From Psychromonas sp. MME1 (GTDB lineage Bacteria > Pseudomonadota > Gammaproteobacteria > Enterobacterales > Psychromonadaceae): a stretch of DNA of 64,000 nt. A program made the translations under genes and the position numbers. Positions 37,593 to 48,699 of the stretch are shown one piece after another. Below the pieces are notes generated by a model. That model had not been told where the DNA came from. It saw nothing but the letters and a program-made list of their open reading frames with translations, and made no database searches. The stretch lies in contig NZ_CP160906.1 in assembly GCF_041080865.1 (NCBI RefSeq), positions 1,550,001 through 1,614,000 on the forward strand, read 5' to 3'. Each line of letters begins with the position of its first letter. Position 1 is the first letter of the stretch.

Positions 37593-39236
37593 ATGTTTAA
37601 TTATAAAGACAAAAATATTTTAATTGTTGATGATCAAAAAGCATTCCATATCATGCTGCGTAATATGCTCACTAATCAGGGGGCTAGTGCACAAAAGATT
37701 TCCTTTGCTGAAAATGCTGAAGGCGCTGTGAAATTAGCAGAGAAAAAAACTTTTGACCTATTTCTTGTGGATTACAATTTAGGGTCGGGCAAAAATGGCG
37801 TACAACTTATTGATTTTCTACGTCAAAAAGAGTTAATCACCAATCATGCAATATGTTTTATTATCACCGGTGATAATAATAAAGGGATGGTACTTACCGC
37901 GCTTGAAAAGTCACCCGATGATTATTTAATGAAGCCCTTTTCTCAAACACAACTACTTAATCGACTGCGTAAAGCCGCACAAAAAAAAGAGGTAGTCGTT
38001 GATATTTTTGATGCCTTACAAAAACAAGAATATTCACAGGCCATTGCATTATGCAAAGAAAAAATTAATCAAAGCGCTGATTACAGAAAATTATGTAAAG
38101 CCCTCTTAGCTGATATCTACATAGAAATAGAGAAATACGAAGATGCAGAACGAATTCTTAAACCGCTCGTAGAAAACAGACCACTAATAAGAGCGAGCAT
38201 CAGTTTAGGTAAAGCTTATTATTTACAGGATAAGCTATCAGAGGCGATTAATTTATTAAACATAGTAATACAAAATTCCCCCTTACAGATAGAAGCCTAT
38301 CAGTGGCTATCACGCACCTATAAAAAAAATGGTGAACTAGAGAAAGCGCTAGCAACACTTAGCTATGCTGCTAGTATAACCAATCATAGTATTGAACGGC
38401 ATCAAGAAGTGGCTATCTTAGCCAATGAAATGAACGAGCATAAACTCGTGATCAGTAGTTATTCGGCGATTTTACAACTGAGTCGTAACTCTTTTTACCC
38501 AAATCCTTGTCACCTCGCTAACTATATCCGTTGTATTCTTGAGTATGCTCTTTCCGAAGATGATTTAATTGATCGAAAAATCATTTTAAAACAAGTCAGC
38601 TCAGCACTCTACCAAAGCCGTTTTGAAGAGGGGAGAAATAAAGATTTTGACTTCAACTGCTTTGATGAAATTTGCCAATCTAAAGTATTCTTTGCTCTAA
38701 ATGAACCATTAAAAGCGAAACGGAAATTGCTAAGTACGCTAGAACAAAATGATAAAAAACCTGAAGAATTTGAAACAACTCTATTATGCGAAGCACTTTT
38801 TTCACTATTAGATATCGGTGAGTTTGATTATGCAGCCCCCTTTTTAAAGGAAATTAAACAACGCGATATCATCGATTCAACCATGCAAACAGCAATTAAT
38901 AAACAAACCGGTAGTGCACTGAAAGCCCGCATGAGTACATTTAAAAAATATAATACATTAGGCATCCAAGCTTTTTCTCAACATCTTTATGAAAGTGCTC
39001 TGACTCATTTCAATCAGGCACTGCAACTTGAACCATTGAATTCCGGTGCATTACTTAACTGTATACAGGTGCACCTTGAATTAATCAAAATTGCGAAGGA
39101 TAACCAGCAGGTCGATTTACTACATCATTGCCAAAAAAATTTCAATTTGCTAAATAATACCCGGCTACCCAGCGAACACGCCAAACGCCAAAAACAGTTA
39201 CAACAAGAGTTTATGGAAATAAAAGTGATCCGTTAA
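37593..39236 (+). CDS. Orphan response regulator with TPR output domain
   Basis: 547 residues. The N-terminal receiver domain (about 8-125) is complete: acidic pair D13-D14, phospho-acceptor D60, T92 and K114. Instead of a DNA-binding or enzymatic output, residues ~130-530 form tetratricopeptide-type helices (EYSQAIALCKEKIN, EDAERILKPLVENRP, LSEAINLLNIVIQ, YESALTHFNQALQLEP). This points to phosphorylation-dependent protein binding. No sensor kinase gene is adjacent. Convergent with hrpA; no terminator is evident between them. Confidence 0.88.
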   Translation: MFNYKDKNILIVDDQKAFHIMLRNMLTNQGASAQKISFAENAEGAVKLAEKKTFDLFLVDYNLGSGKNGVQLIDFLRQKELITNHAICFIITGDNNKGMVLTALEKSPDDYLMKPFSQTQLLNRLRKAAQKKEVVVDIFDALQKQEYSQAIALCKEKINQSADYRKLCKALLADIYIEIEKYEDAERILKPLVENRPLIRASISLGKAYYLQDKLSEAINLLNIVIQNSPLQIEAYQWLSRTYKKNGELEKALATLSYAASITNHSIERHQEVAILANEMNEHKLVISSYSAILQLSRNSFYPNPCHLANYIRCILEYALSEDDLIDRKIILKQVSSALYQSRFEEGRNKDFDFNCFDEICQSKVFFALNEPLKAKRKLLSTLEQNDKKPEEFETTLLCEALFSLLDIGEFDYAAPFLKEIKQRDIIDSTMQTAINKQTGSALKARMSTFKKYNTLGIQAFSQHLYESALTHFNQALQLEPLNSGALLNCIQVHLELIKIAKDNQQVDLLHHCQKNFNLLNNTRLPSEHAKRQKQLQQEFMEIKVIR

Positions 39237-39278
39237 TTAAGATCACAGACTTAATGCAATAACTGTCAATATCGCCGA

Positions 39279-42200
39279 TTAACCTTTCAACTCCGCTAGT
39301 TTTATTTTTACCCGCTTCTCTGAAACAGGAAAAGCTGTCCCTAACTGTTGAGCAAAAAGAGAGACTCGCAATTCTTCCATCATCCAGTAAATTTCAGCTA
39401 AGTCATGGTTCTCTTTTTCATTACTCATCATTGTTTTACACAATGCCATATAGCGAGCTTCTAATTCATGTAAGGCAATGGTATGTAAACGATCTTGATT
39501 AGGGTTAAGCGGTAATTTTTCTAATCGTTTATCTAATGCCTGTAAATATCGTTTTAAATCAGGTAATTTCTTTTCACCTATTTGGCAGGCAAAACCGGGA
39601 AAAATAAGTCGCTGTAACTGCGATTTAATATCCCCCTGCGCCACTAACATGGTGAGATCTACCTTACCTTTTAAACGTTTATTAATACCATGTGCCAACG
39701 TTAGAATCTGCTCGACTAATTGCGTAATAAGTAAGGTCCGTTCAGCTAATTCAGCGCGTACCAGCTCTTTTTGAATTTCAAACTGCGCTGCCGTTCGAAC
39801 ATTATCTTGTCCCGTTAAAATCGCATCAACAGCACAAGCAATACAGTCATCGATGAGATCTTTAACTTGACCGAATGGGGTAAAGTACAAACCCAACTTC
39901 GCTTTATTTGGCAGACTCTGCTGTAAATATTTAATCGGCGAAGGAACATTTAACAAAACTAGGCGTCGTATACCCGCTTGATTAACACGCAACGCTTTTT
40001 GTTCATTGTCAAATAACTCAATGGCAACGCTTTTATTTTTATCAACCAAAGCTGGAAACGCTTTTACTTCATAACCTCCATGATCTTTACTAAAAGATCG
40101 CGGTAACTTACCAAAGTCCCACTCTACTAAATTACTTTTTTCAATGCCCTGTTTCGAAACTTTCGATAGCGTCTGTTTAACCTCGCCCTTTAATTGATGT
40201 TGTAATAACGCCAAATCAGTGCCTAAGGCGACACTTTTACGCTTATCGTCAATAACATTAAACTTCATTTTTAAATGAGTAGCGAGAGCTGAAATGTCCC
40301 ATGCATCGGCAGGAATTTGTACACCAGTCATGCGCAACAATTGCTTAGCAAAGCTACTGAGCAAATCTCCCTGTAATGGTTGCATCGCGGCTAAGGCTGC
40401 CTCCGCATAATTAGGAGCGGGTACAAAATTACGACGTAAGGTTTTAGGTAAAGTTTTAATCAGTGCAATTAACAATTCATTACGCAGTGCGGGAATTTGC
40501 CAATCAAAGCCGCTGTTTTGTACTTGATTGAGTAATGCTAAGGGAATATCAACCGTGACCCCATCCTGTGCACTACCAGGTTCAAAGGCATAGCTTAATC
40601 GAAATTTAAAATCGCCCTGCTGCCAAAAATCAGGATAAGCATTTATTGTAATATTATCGGCATCGTGCGCCATTAAATCTGCACGTTGATAATCTAATAA
40701 ATCAGGGTTATTTTTCTTTTCTCGATTCCACCAGCTATCAAACTGTTTGCTACTCGCTACATTATTTGGAATATGTTTATCGTAAAAATAGAACAGCGTT
40801 TCATCATCAACTAATATATCGCGACGCCGAGATTTATGCTCTAACTCTTCAATATCATTAAGTAATGCTTGATTTTGGGTAAAAAATTGATGACCCGTGA
40901 TAAATTCCCCTTCAACCAGTGCATGACGAATAAATAGCTCTCTACAGAGTATCGGGTCAATGTTGGTATAGGTGACTTTTCTTCTCACTACAATGGGTAA
41001 GCCATACAAGGTTTGATTCTCAAAGGCCATTACCACGCCTGATTTTTTCTGCCAATGGGGCTCTGAATAACTCCGCTTAATTAAATGCTGTCCCTGCGCT
41101 TCGACCCATTCAGGTTTAATACGGGCAATAATACGAGCAAATAACTTTGAGGTTTCAACTAATTCGGCTGACATGATCCATTTGGGTTGTTTTTTAAACA
41201 AACTAGACCCAGGAAAAATCAAAAATTTACTGTTGCGCGCGCCTAAATACTCCGCATCCTTATCTTTAAAACCAATATGCGATAATAGCCCTGCTAATAA
41301 AGCTTGGTGTATATCATCAAAATTAGCTGGTTGTGAATTTATCTTGATCCCTAATTCATCACTAACCTGCTTAATTTGTGTATAAATATCTTGCCACTCT
41401 CTGACACGCATATAAGCTAAAAACTCTTTCTGGCACATATTTCTAAATTGATTACTAGAAAGTTCGCTACGTTGTTCATTAAGGTAATTCCAAAGATTAA
41501 CAAAGGCGATGTAATCGGAGTCTTTATCATAGAAACGTCGATGCTTTTCGTCGGAAGCCTGCTGTTTATCTAAAGGTCTTTCACGAGGATCTTGGATACT
41601 TAATGCAGCACTGATGACCATCACTTCATGAACGCAGCCAAATTCGCTTGCAGCAAGTATCATACGTGCCAAACGCGGATCAACGGGTAATTTGGCTAAA
41701 TTACGCCCAAGAGGGGTCAATTTTTTACGTGGATCTTTAACCGCGAGATTAACCGCACCTAACTCTTCTAATAGGGTAAAGCCATCTTTAATATTACGAT
41801 CTTGCGGAGGCTCTACAAAGGGAAACTGATTAATCTCACCAAGGCCAAGCGCCAGCATCTGTAAGATCACTGATGATAGGTTGGTACGTAAAATTTCCGG
41901 ATCGGTAAATTCAGGGCGAGAAAGGAAATCATCTTCACCATAAAGACGAATACAAACACCATCACTCACACGTCCACAACGACCTTTACGCTGATTGGCA
42001 CTGGCCTGTGAAATTGGCTCTATGGGTAAGCGCTGCACCTTAGTACGATAACTATAGCGACTGATACGCACCGTTCCCGTATCAATGACATATTTAATAC
42101 CAGGAATGGTTAATGAGGTTTCCGCAACATTGGTGGCTAATACAATACGTTGACCTCGATGCGACTGAAAAATACGATTTTGTTCGGCAACACTTAAACG

Positions 42201-43160
42201 TGCAAACAGGGGTAAAACTTCAGTATCGCGCAAATTACGACGATTTAATGCTTCCGCTGTATCACGTATTTCACGTTCACCATTCATAAAAATAAGAATG
42301 TCGCCACGTCCCATGCGCTGCAGTTCATCGACGGCGTTGAAAATACCCTCAATTTGATCGCCACCAGCATACTCCTCCAAGGGGCGATATAATGTTTCAA
42401 CGGGAAAAGTTCGACCAGATACTTCGATAATAGGTGCATGCTGCCCACTTTTATCGACAAAATGATGTGCGAAACGCTCGGGATCGATGGTGGCAGAAGT
42501 GATAATAACTTTGAGATCAGGACGACGTGGTAAGAGACGTTTTAAATACCCTAATAAAAAATCGATATTTAAACTACGCTCATGTGCTTCATCGATAATA
42601 ATAGTGTCATATTGACTGAGAAAGCGGTCATTTTGAATTTCCGCTAACAAAATACCATCGGTCATTAATTTAATATAAGTGTTTTCACTCACTTTATCGG
42701 TAAAACGTACTCGATAACCAACGGCTTCGCCTAAGGGAGAATCGAGTTCTTCGGCAATACGGGATGCAACGGTACGCGCTGCTAAACGTCTTGGCTGAGT
42801 ATGGGCAATTAAACCGCTAACACCACGCCCTAATTCAATGCATATTTTTGGAATTTGGGTGGTTTTACCAGAACCAGTTTCCCCAGCAATGATAACAACT
42901 TGATGGTCACGTATCGCCTCTGCTATTTCAGTTTTCTTTTCACAAACGGGCAGATCAGGGTAACTAACTTTTGGCAAATGTTGTAAACGGTAGCTACGTT
43001 TATCAATCGAATTTTGTATATCACAGGCAATTTTTGTTAAGGCATTCTCAACTTTGTCTGGGTCACTATTTTTTAGCGCACCATCAATACGGCGAGAGAA
43101 ACGAAATTGGTCTTTATATAAAGCACTTTTAAGGTGTTTTTTTAAAGTAGAAACGGACAT
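39279..43160 (-). CDS. hrpA: ATP-dependent RNA helicase HrpA
   Basis: About 1293 residues, a DEAH/RHA helicase. Motif I GETGSGKTTQIPK, motif II DEAH (IIIDEAHERSLNIDFLLGYL), motif III TSATID and motif VI QRKGRCGRVS are intact. The long C-terminal DUF3418 region ends WMMEELRVSLFAQQLGTAFPVSEKRVK. In E. coli HrpA resolves stalled ribosomes and processes fimbrial mRNA. I use the ATG at 43160. A TTG at 43166, better placed behind AGG, is an alternative start. Confidence 0.95.
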   Translation of the reverse strand: MSVSTLKKHLKSALYKDQFRFSRRIDGALKNSDPDKVENALTKIACDIQNSIDKRSYRLQHLPKVSYPDLPVCEKKTEIAEAIRDHQVVIIAGETGSGKTTQIPKICIELGRGVSGLIAHTQPRRLAARTVASRIAEELDSPLGEAVGYRVRFTDKVSENTYIKLMTDGILLAEIQNDRFLSQYDTIIIDEAHERSLNIDFLLGYLKRLLPRRPDLKVIITSATIDPERFAHHFVDKSGQHAPIIEVSGRTFPVETLYRPLEEYAGGDQIEGIFNAVDELQRMGRGDILIFMNGEREIRDTAEALNRRNLRDTEVLPLFARLSVAEQNRIFQSHRGQRIVLATNVAETSLTIPGIKYVIDTGTVRISRYSYRTKVQRLPIEPISQASANQRKGRCGRVSDGVCIRLYGEDDFLSRPEFTDPEILRTNLSSVILQMLALGLGEINQFPFVEPPQDRNIKDGFTLLEELGAVNLAVKDPRKKLTPLGRNLAKLPVDPRLARMILAASEFGCVHEVMVISAALSIQDPRERPLDKQQASDEKHRRFYDKDSDYIAFVNLWNYLNEQRSELSSNQFRNMCQKEFLAYMRVREWQDIYTQIKQVSDELGIKINSQPANFDDIHQALLAGLLSHIGFKDKDAEYLGARNSKFLIFPGSSLFKKQPKWIMSAELVETSKLFARIIARIKPEWVEAQGQHLIKRSYSEPHWQKKSGVVMAFENQTLYGLPIVVRRKVTYTNIDPILCRELFIRHALVEGEFITGHQFFTQNQALLNDIEELEHKSRRRDILVDDETLFYFYDKHIPNNVASSKQFDSWWNREKKNNPDLLDYQRADLMAHDADNITINAYPDFWQQGDFKFRLSYAFEPGSAQDGVTVDIPLALLNQVQNSGFDWQIPALRNELLIALIKTLPKTLRRNFVPAPNYAEAALAAMQPLQGDLLSSFAKQLLRMTGVQIPADAWDISALATHLKMKFNVIDDKRKSVALGTDLALLQHQLKGEVKQTLSKVSKQGIEKSNLVEWDFGKLPRSFSKDHGGYEVKAFPALVDKNKSVAIELFDNEQKALRVNQAGIRRLVLLNVPSPIKYLQQSLPNKAKLGLYFTPFGQVKDLIDDCIACAVDAILTGQDNVRTAAQFEIQKELVRAELAERTLLITQLVEQILTLAHGINKRLKGKVDLTMLVAQGDIKSQLQRLIFPGFACQIGEKKLPDLKRYLQALDKRLEKLPLNPNQDRLHTIALHELEARYMALCKTMMSNEKENHDLAEIYWMMEELRVSLFAQQLGTAFPVSEKRVKIKLAELKG

Positions 43161-43273
43161 GGTCAAAACAATTACCTAACAACAATCAAAAAAGCGATCC
43201 TAACAAGTCACACTGCAAAATGATAGAACTGCTTTTCTATATCACCATGCTAGAAATAGGCTCAATAACGCTC

Positions 43274-44688
43274 TTAATTAACTTCTGTACAACAGGAGTC
43301 TAAAGCGAATAGACTATTATCTTCCTTCGACTTCATCTGTAAAAATACGGAAACTATTTCAGGATTAAAACATGTACCGCTGCGAAGTTTCAACTCAACA
43401 AGCGCCTCTTCATCGGAAAGCGCTAATCGATAAGAGCGATCTGAGGTCAAGGCATCCCAAAAATCTGCCACGGATAAAATTTGTGCGATTAGCGGAATCT
43501 CTTCGCTTTCCAATCCCATTGGATAACCTTGAGAATCCCAACGCTCATGGTGATATAACACATATTTTGCAAATTTGTTTAACTGTTTAGAATTCCTTAA
43601 TACTTGGTAACCCCAATAGGAATGATTCTGTATTAACGCATACTCTTTCTCGCAGAGTTTGCCTTTTTTATTTAGGATCTCTTTAGGCACAACGGTTTTG
43701 CCTATATCGTGTAAAATACCAGCCCAATAAGTATGTTGGATATCTTCCTCTGATAGCCCTAACTCAATAGCGATACTTCTGCCAAGATTAGCAACATTTT
43801 CTGAATGCCCTTTGGTATAAGGGTCATGAATTTCTAACATATTGAGCATAACATCAGCAATTTCATGCTGAAACTCTTCAAGCTCTAAATTGAGATAATC
43901 TATTTCAATACTATGTTTTTGTAATTGTGAATACTGCTTTTCAAATTCTATTTCTCTTTCTTTAGTATCAGTGATATCAATAGCGATACCCAACATGGCG
44001 AGTTCATCGGAAGAAGCACTTTTGAACGGTATTTTGGTCGTTTGCATGATCTTTACACTACCGTCAAACTCATGATTCTCCTCTTCAGGAATAAACTTCA
44101 TCCTATTATTATTAATAACCTCTAAATCATCACTTAAGAATGCTTGCACTTCTTCTACAGGATAAGTTCCACTTTTATCGTGTAATTGCAAATGGTTTTT
44201 GCCTTCCATTTGCTCTGCTGTTAACCCATAACCAGCAGCCGTTGCTTTATTAACCAATATAAATCTCCCATGTCTATCTTTGGCAAATATTTTATGGGAA
44301 CAAGGTCGATGATTTGTCGTAATTCACTGTTTTTAGCTTCTATCTGTTTACGGTACGCCTCTTCATTCTTATAAGCATCACAGAGATTATCCAATATTTT
44401 GTTAAGCTCAAAATATTGTAAGTTCTCTTGATTTACCTTATTCAAGGGTATTTCATTACTCACATCGAACAAATATTGTAATTTTCGATATACTTTTCTT
44501 TTTATATTTATCTGATAAAGCATATAAATAGAAAAGAACAGCGCAAAAAGCAATAGAGCAAATATAGAACTATTTTGGGTTAATTCATTGTGCAATAAAA
44601 TGAAAAACAACAACCCCAGAATAACGGATGTATAAACCCATTCAACTTGAATATTTTTATTCAATATCTTGGTTAATGAATATTTCAT
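43274..44688 (-). pseudogene. Membrane-anchored PAS/HD-GYP protein, interrupted by a one-base deletion
   Basis: Two overlapping frames form one gene. The 5' part (44688 down to 44221) encodes two membrane helices (about 16-34 and 41-60) and the start of a PAS domain, correct to DLVP at residue 131. In the other frame the PAS continues as HKIFAKDRHGRFILVNKATAAGYG (split here by frame: HKIFAKDRHGRF, then ILVNKATAAGYG). It then runs to an HD-GYP phosphodiesterase domain with HDIGK and HHERWDSQGYP intact. The span is one base short of a whole codon number. Inserting one C in the CCC run (44296-44298 on plus, GGG) restores the frame. A slipped homopolymer or a sequencing error explains it. If read through, the protein would degrade c-di-GMP. 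It lies between hemH and hrpA. Confidence 0.85.
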
Positions 44689-44759
44689 ACGACTGTACCC
44701 TTTAGCCTTTTAGTCATTACTGCAGTCCCTGCTAAACAGCCAACAAAATGATCTTTTAA

Positions 44760-45722
44760 TTACTTATTGTTTATGATCGCATTAAATAAAGAAATTTGCG
44801 AGTCATTGTCATTTAAGCATTTTATATAGTGATATTGATCACCTCCATTAGCTAAAAATAATGCGCGATTTTCAACGGCTAACTCTTCAATGGTCTCTAA
44901 ACAATCACAGGCAAATGCTGGACTAATAATATCAACTGATTTAACACCAGAACGAGCAAACTCTGCTAATGAGAGGTCAAGATATGGAGTTAACCACTCT
45001 TCTCGTCCTACTCTGGATTGATAGCAAAGTTGATATTGCTTATCACGCAATCCTAATGCGGCAACAACTCGCGCAACAGTCCCCTCTACCTGCTGTTGAT
45101 AAACGTCACCTAGGCTCACATAGCGTTTAGGAATACCGTGAAAGGAGAAAACAAGCAATTCAGCTTGTCCGTGGGTTTGCCAATGATTTTTAATGGAGTC
45201 AACTAGCGCTTCAATATATAAAGGATGGTCATGGTAATCATGAATAAATGTGAGTGCGGGAAAGTTAAACTTATTTTTAAAAGCGGCCGCAATTTGATCA
45301 AATATCGGCGCGGTAGTTGATACAGAATATTGTGGATATAGAGGTAATACGGTTAGCTCAGTGACCCCTTGTTGAACAAATTTTTCTATTTGAGAAGCAA
45401 TAGAAGGATTGCCGTAGGTCATTGCATAATCAACCATAATGTTCTGCTGATTTAATTGAAGAGCAAGTTTTTCAGTTTGTCGTTGTGTGTAAAAACGCAA
45501 TGGCGAACCATCTTTAGTCCAAATACTTTGATATAACTTAGTCACTTTTGCGGTGCGAATTGGAAGAATAATAAAATTAAGCAGAGGTAACCAAAACCAG
45601 CGAGGTTGATCAACAACGCGTTTATCCGATAAAAACGCTTTTAAAAACTGCTTAACACCTTTTTTAGTCGGCATTGCAGGCGTACCTAAATTAACCAACA
45701 ATACAGCACGTCTCTTATCCAT
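44760..45722 (-). CDS. hemH: Ferrochelatase
   Basis: 320 residues. It inserts Fe2+ into protoporphyrin IX, the last step of heme synthesis. Visible blocks are VLLVNLGTPAMPT, the catalytic histidine in FSFHGIPKRY, SRVGREEWLTPY and the catalytic glutamate in CDCLETIEEL. Order htpG-adk-hemH is that of E. coli. A terminator hairpin lies 20-45 bases upstream, so hemH needs its own promoter or read-through. Confidence 0.95.
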   Translation of the reverse strand: MDKRRAVLLVNLGTPAMPTKKGVKQFLKAFLSDKRVVDQPRWFWLPLLNFIILPIRTAKVTKLYQSIWTKDGSPLRFYTQRQTEKLALQLNQQNIMVDYAMTYGNPSIASQIEKFVQQGVTELTVLPLYPQYSVSTTAPIFDQIAAAFKNKFNFPALTFIHDYHDHPLYIEALVDSIKNHWQTHGQAELLVFSFHGIPKRYVSLGDVYQQQVEGTVARVVAALGLRDKQYQLCYQSRVGREEWLTPYLDLSLAEFARSGVKSVDIISPAFACDCLETIEELAVENRALFLANGGDQYHYIKCLNDNDSQISLFNAIINNK

Positions 45723-45741
45723 ATAGACTCCCTTAAGCTAT

Positions 45742-45765
45742 AAAAAAAGGGGCTAAATGCCCCTT
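45742..45765 (-). terminator. Rho-independent terminator of adk
   Basis: On the minus strand AAGGGGC-ATTTA-GCCCCTT is followed by a seven-base T run. It lies about 85 bases after the adk stop and 20 before hemH. Confidence 0.88.
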
Positions 45766-45848
45766 CATACGATCTATATATGTAAAGTCAGCAAGGACAA
45801 TAGTGCCCAGATGCTAGAGATAACATAGAAGTATAGTAATAGAACCGA

Positions 45849-46538
<690 letters not shown>

Positions 46539-46565
46539 TTACGCCTAATTTCTCAAGTTTATAAA

Positions 46566-46594
46566 TAAAAAAAGGCCGACATAAGCCGACCTTT
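46566..46594 (-). terminator. Rho-independent terminator of htpG
   Basis: On the minus strand AAAGGTCGGC-TTAT-GTCGGCCTTT forms a 10-bp stem using two G-U pairs, followed by a T run. The plus-strand RNA would have mismatches instead, so it is strand-specific. It lies 20 bases after htpG. Confidence 0.82.
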
Positions 46595-46613
46595 ATAGTA
46601 CATATTAATATGA

Positions 46614-48518
46614 TTAAGCGAGTAATAGCTTATTGATACGACTTACAAATGCAGATGGATCATCAAGGCTACCCTTTTCTGATAGTGTCGCTTGTTCAAG
46701 GAGCAATTCAGCCCATTGTGCAAACAACTCTTCATCGGCCATATCAGCTAATTTAACAATCAACTCATGCTCTGGATTAATCTCAAAAATAGGCTTGCTA
46801 TCGGGAACAGGTTGCCCCATTTGCGCCATTAACTTGGCCATTTGAGTGCTCATATCATCATTATCAGCAACAATACAAGAGGGTGTTGTGGTTAAACGGT
46901 GCGTTAAGCGTACTTCTTTAACTTTATCACCTAACACCGTTTTAACTCGCTCAATAAAGCTAGCAAATTCAGTTTCTTGCTTTTCTTGCTCTTTTTTATC
47001 TTCTTCGCTATCAAGTTTACCTAAATCTAAATCGCCCTGTGTAACAGAAGTAAATTTCTTACCATCGTACTCGGTCAAATGACTTAAGAACCACTCATCA
47101 ATACGGTCAGACATTAATAGTACTTCGATACCTTTTTTACGTAGCACTTCGAGATGAGGGCTATTCTTAGCGGCATTAAAGCTATCAGCTGTGATGTAGT
47201 AAATTTTATATTGGCCTTCAACCATACGACTAATGTAAGCATCCAGTGAAACTGTCTGCTCAGCAGCATCTGTCTGTGTTGAAGAGAAACGCAATAATTT
47301 AGCAATTTTTTCTTTGTTGCTAAAGTCTTCTGCAGGCCCTTCTTTTAATACTTGACCAAACTCTTTCCAAAACTTGTTGTACTCTTCTTCGTTATTCGAT
47401 GCAAATTTCGCCAGCATAGAAAGAACACGTTTAGTACAAGCACTACGCAATTTAGCAGTAATACGGGTATCTTGTAGAATTTCACGAGACACGTTAAGTG
47501 GTAGATCATTTGAATCTAAGACACCTTTTACAAAACGCAAGTAGGTCGGCATAAACTGTTCAGCGTCATCCATAATGAATACACGTTGTACATAAAGTTT
47601 TAAGCCATGCGCCTTTTCACGATTCCATAGGTCAAATGGTGCACGTTTAGGGATATATAATAGGCTTGTGTACTCTTGCTCACCTTCAACTTTATTATGA
47701 CTCCAAGTTAATGGGTCTTCAAAATCATTGGCAATATGCTTATAGAACTCTTTATACTCTTCGTCTTTAAGGTCAGATTTAGCACAACTCCATAGCGCAG
47801 TCGCTTTATTAACAGATTCCCAAACAGCTTCGCTACCTGGGATTTTTTCACCGTCAGGACCTTCTGTTTCAGGAGTTGCTTCTTTAAACATTTGCACTGG
47901 AATACTGATATGATCTGAATATTTAGCAACAATACCACGTAATTTATAATCATTTAAAAATTCAGTTTCATCATCACGAAGATGAAGAATAATTTCCGTA
48001 CCACGGTCTGCTTTTACAATATCAGCGACAGTGTAATCGGATTCACCGTTAGATTCCCAGCATGTACCCTGTGATGCATCTTCGCCCGCTTTGCGTGTAT
48101 TTACTGTCACTTTATCGGCAACGATAAACGCCGAGTAAAAACCAACACCGAATTGACCAATGAGTTGTGAGTCCTTAACTTGATCGCCCGATAATTGTGC
48201 AAAGAAATCACTTGTACCAGATTTAGCAATAGTACCTAGATGTTCGATCACTTCATCACGCGTCATACCGATACCATTATCACTAATGGTGATGGTTTTT
48301 AAATCGGCATCAAAACTCAAACGAACACGTAAGTCACCATCATTTTCAAAAAGAGAGCCATCTGATAACGCTTTAAAACGCAATTTATCCGCTGCATCGG
48401 CAGCATTAGAAACAAGCTCACGTAAGAAAATTTCTTTATTAGAATACAGTGAGTGGATCATTAATTTAAGAAGTTTGCCAGTATCAGCACTAAAAGTATG
48501 ATTTTGTTGATGTTCCAT
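46614..48518 (-). CDS. htpG: Chaperone HtpG (Hsp90)
   Basis: 634 residues from the ATG at 48518 (MEHQQNHTF), which matches the usual HtpG start; the frame opens 33 bases earlier. The GHKL ATPase domain has [18 protein letters not shown] and [11 protein letters not shown]. The middle domain and C-terminal dimerisation domain follow. A cytosolic chaperone often induced by heat. Upstream of adk, as in E. coli. Confidence 0.97.
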   Translation of the reverse strand: MEHQQNHTFSADTGKLLKLMIHSLYSNKEIFLRELVSNAADAADKLRFKALSDGSLFENDGDLRVRLSFDADLKTITISDNGIGMTRDEVIEHLGTIAKSGTSDFFAQLSGDQVKDSQLIGQFGVGFYSAFIVADKVTVNTRKAGEDASQGTCWESNGESDYTVADIVKADRGTEIILHLRDDETEFLNDYKLRGIVAKYSDHISIPVQMFKEATPETEGPDGEKIPGSEAVWESVNKATALWSCAKSDLKDEEYKEFYKHIANDFEDPLTWSHNKVEGEQEYTSLLYIPKRAPFDLWNREKAHGLKLYVQRVFIMDDAEQFMPTYLRFVKGVLDSNDLPLNVSREILQDTRITAKLRSACTKRVLSMLAKFASNNEEEYNKFWKEFGQVLKEGPAEDFSNKEKIAKLLRFSSTQTDAAEQTVSLDAYISRMVEGQYKIYYITADSFNAAKNSPHLEVLRKKGIEVLLMSDRIDEWFLSHLTEYDGKKFTSVTQGDLDLGKLDSEEDKKEQEKQETEFASFIERVKTVLGDKVKEVRLTHRLTTTPSCIVADNDDMSTQMAKLMAQMGQPVPDSKPIFEINPEHELIVKLADMADEELFAQWAELLLEQATLSEKGSLDDPSAFVSRINKLLLA

Positions 48519-48635
48519 AATATCTATTTCTCTTTTAATTAGCCTAAACAAGACTGGGGTTTAAACGATAATAGATAGATGGGGATAGTGATTTCTTTTT
48601 CAAGGCACTTATGATGATTTATTCAAAAATGGCCT

Positions 48636-48670
48636 TAAAAATCTCAACGCTGTTATATAACAACGTCGAG
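48636..48670 (-). terminator. Rho-independent terminator of the DEAD-box helicase gene
   Basis: On the minus strand CTCGACGTTGTTAT / ATAACAGCGTTGAG pairs over 14 positions with two G-U pairs, followed by ATTTTT. It begins about 30 bases after the helicase stop codon. Confidence 0.75.
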
Positions 48671-48699
48671 AATAACGACAAGAGGGCTAATATAATAAG

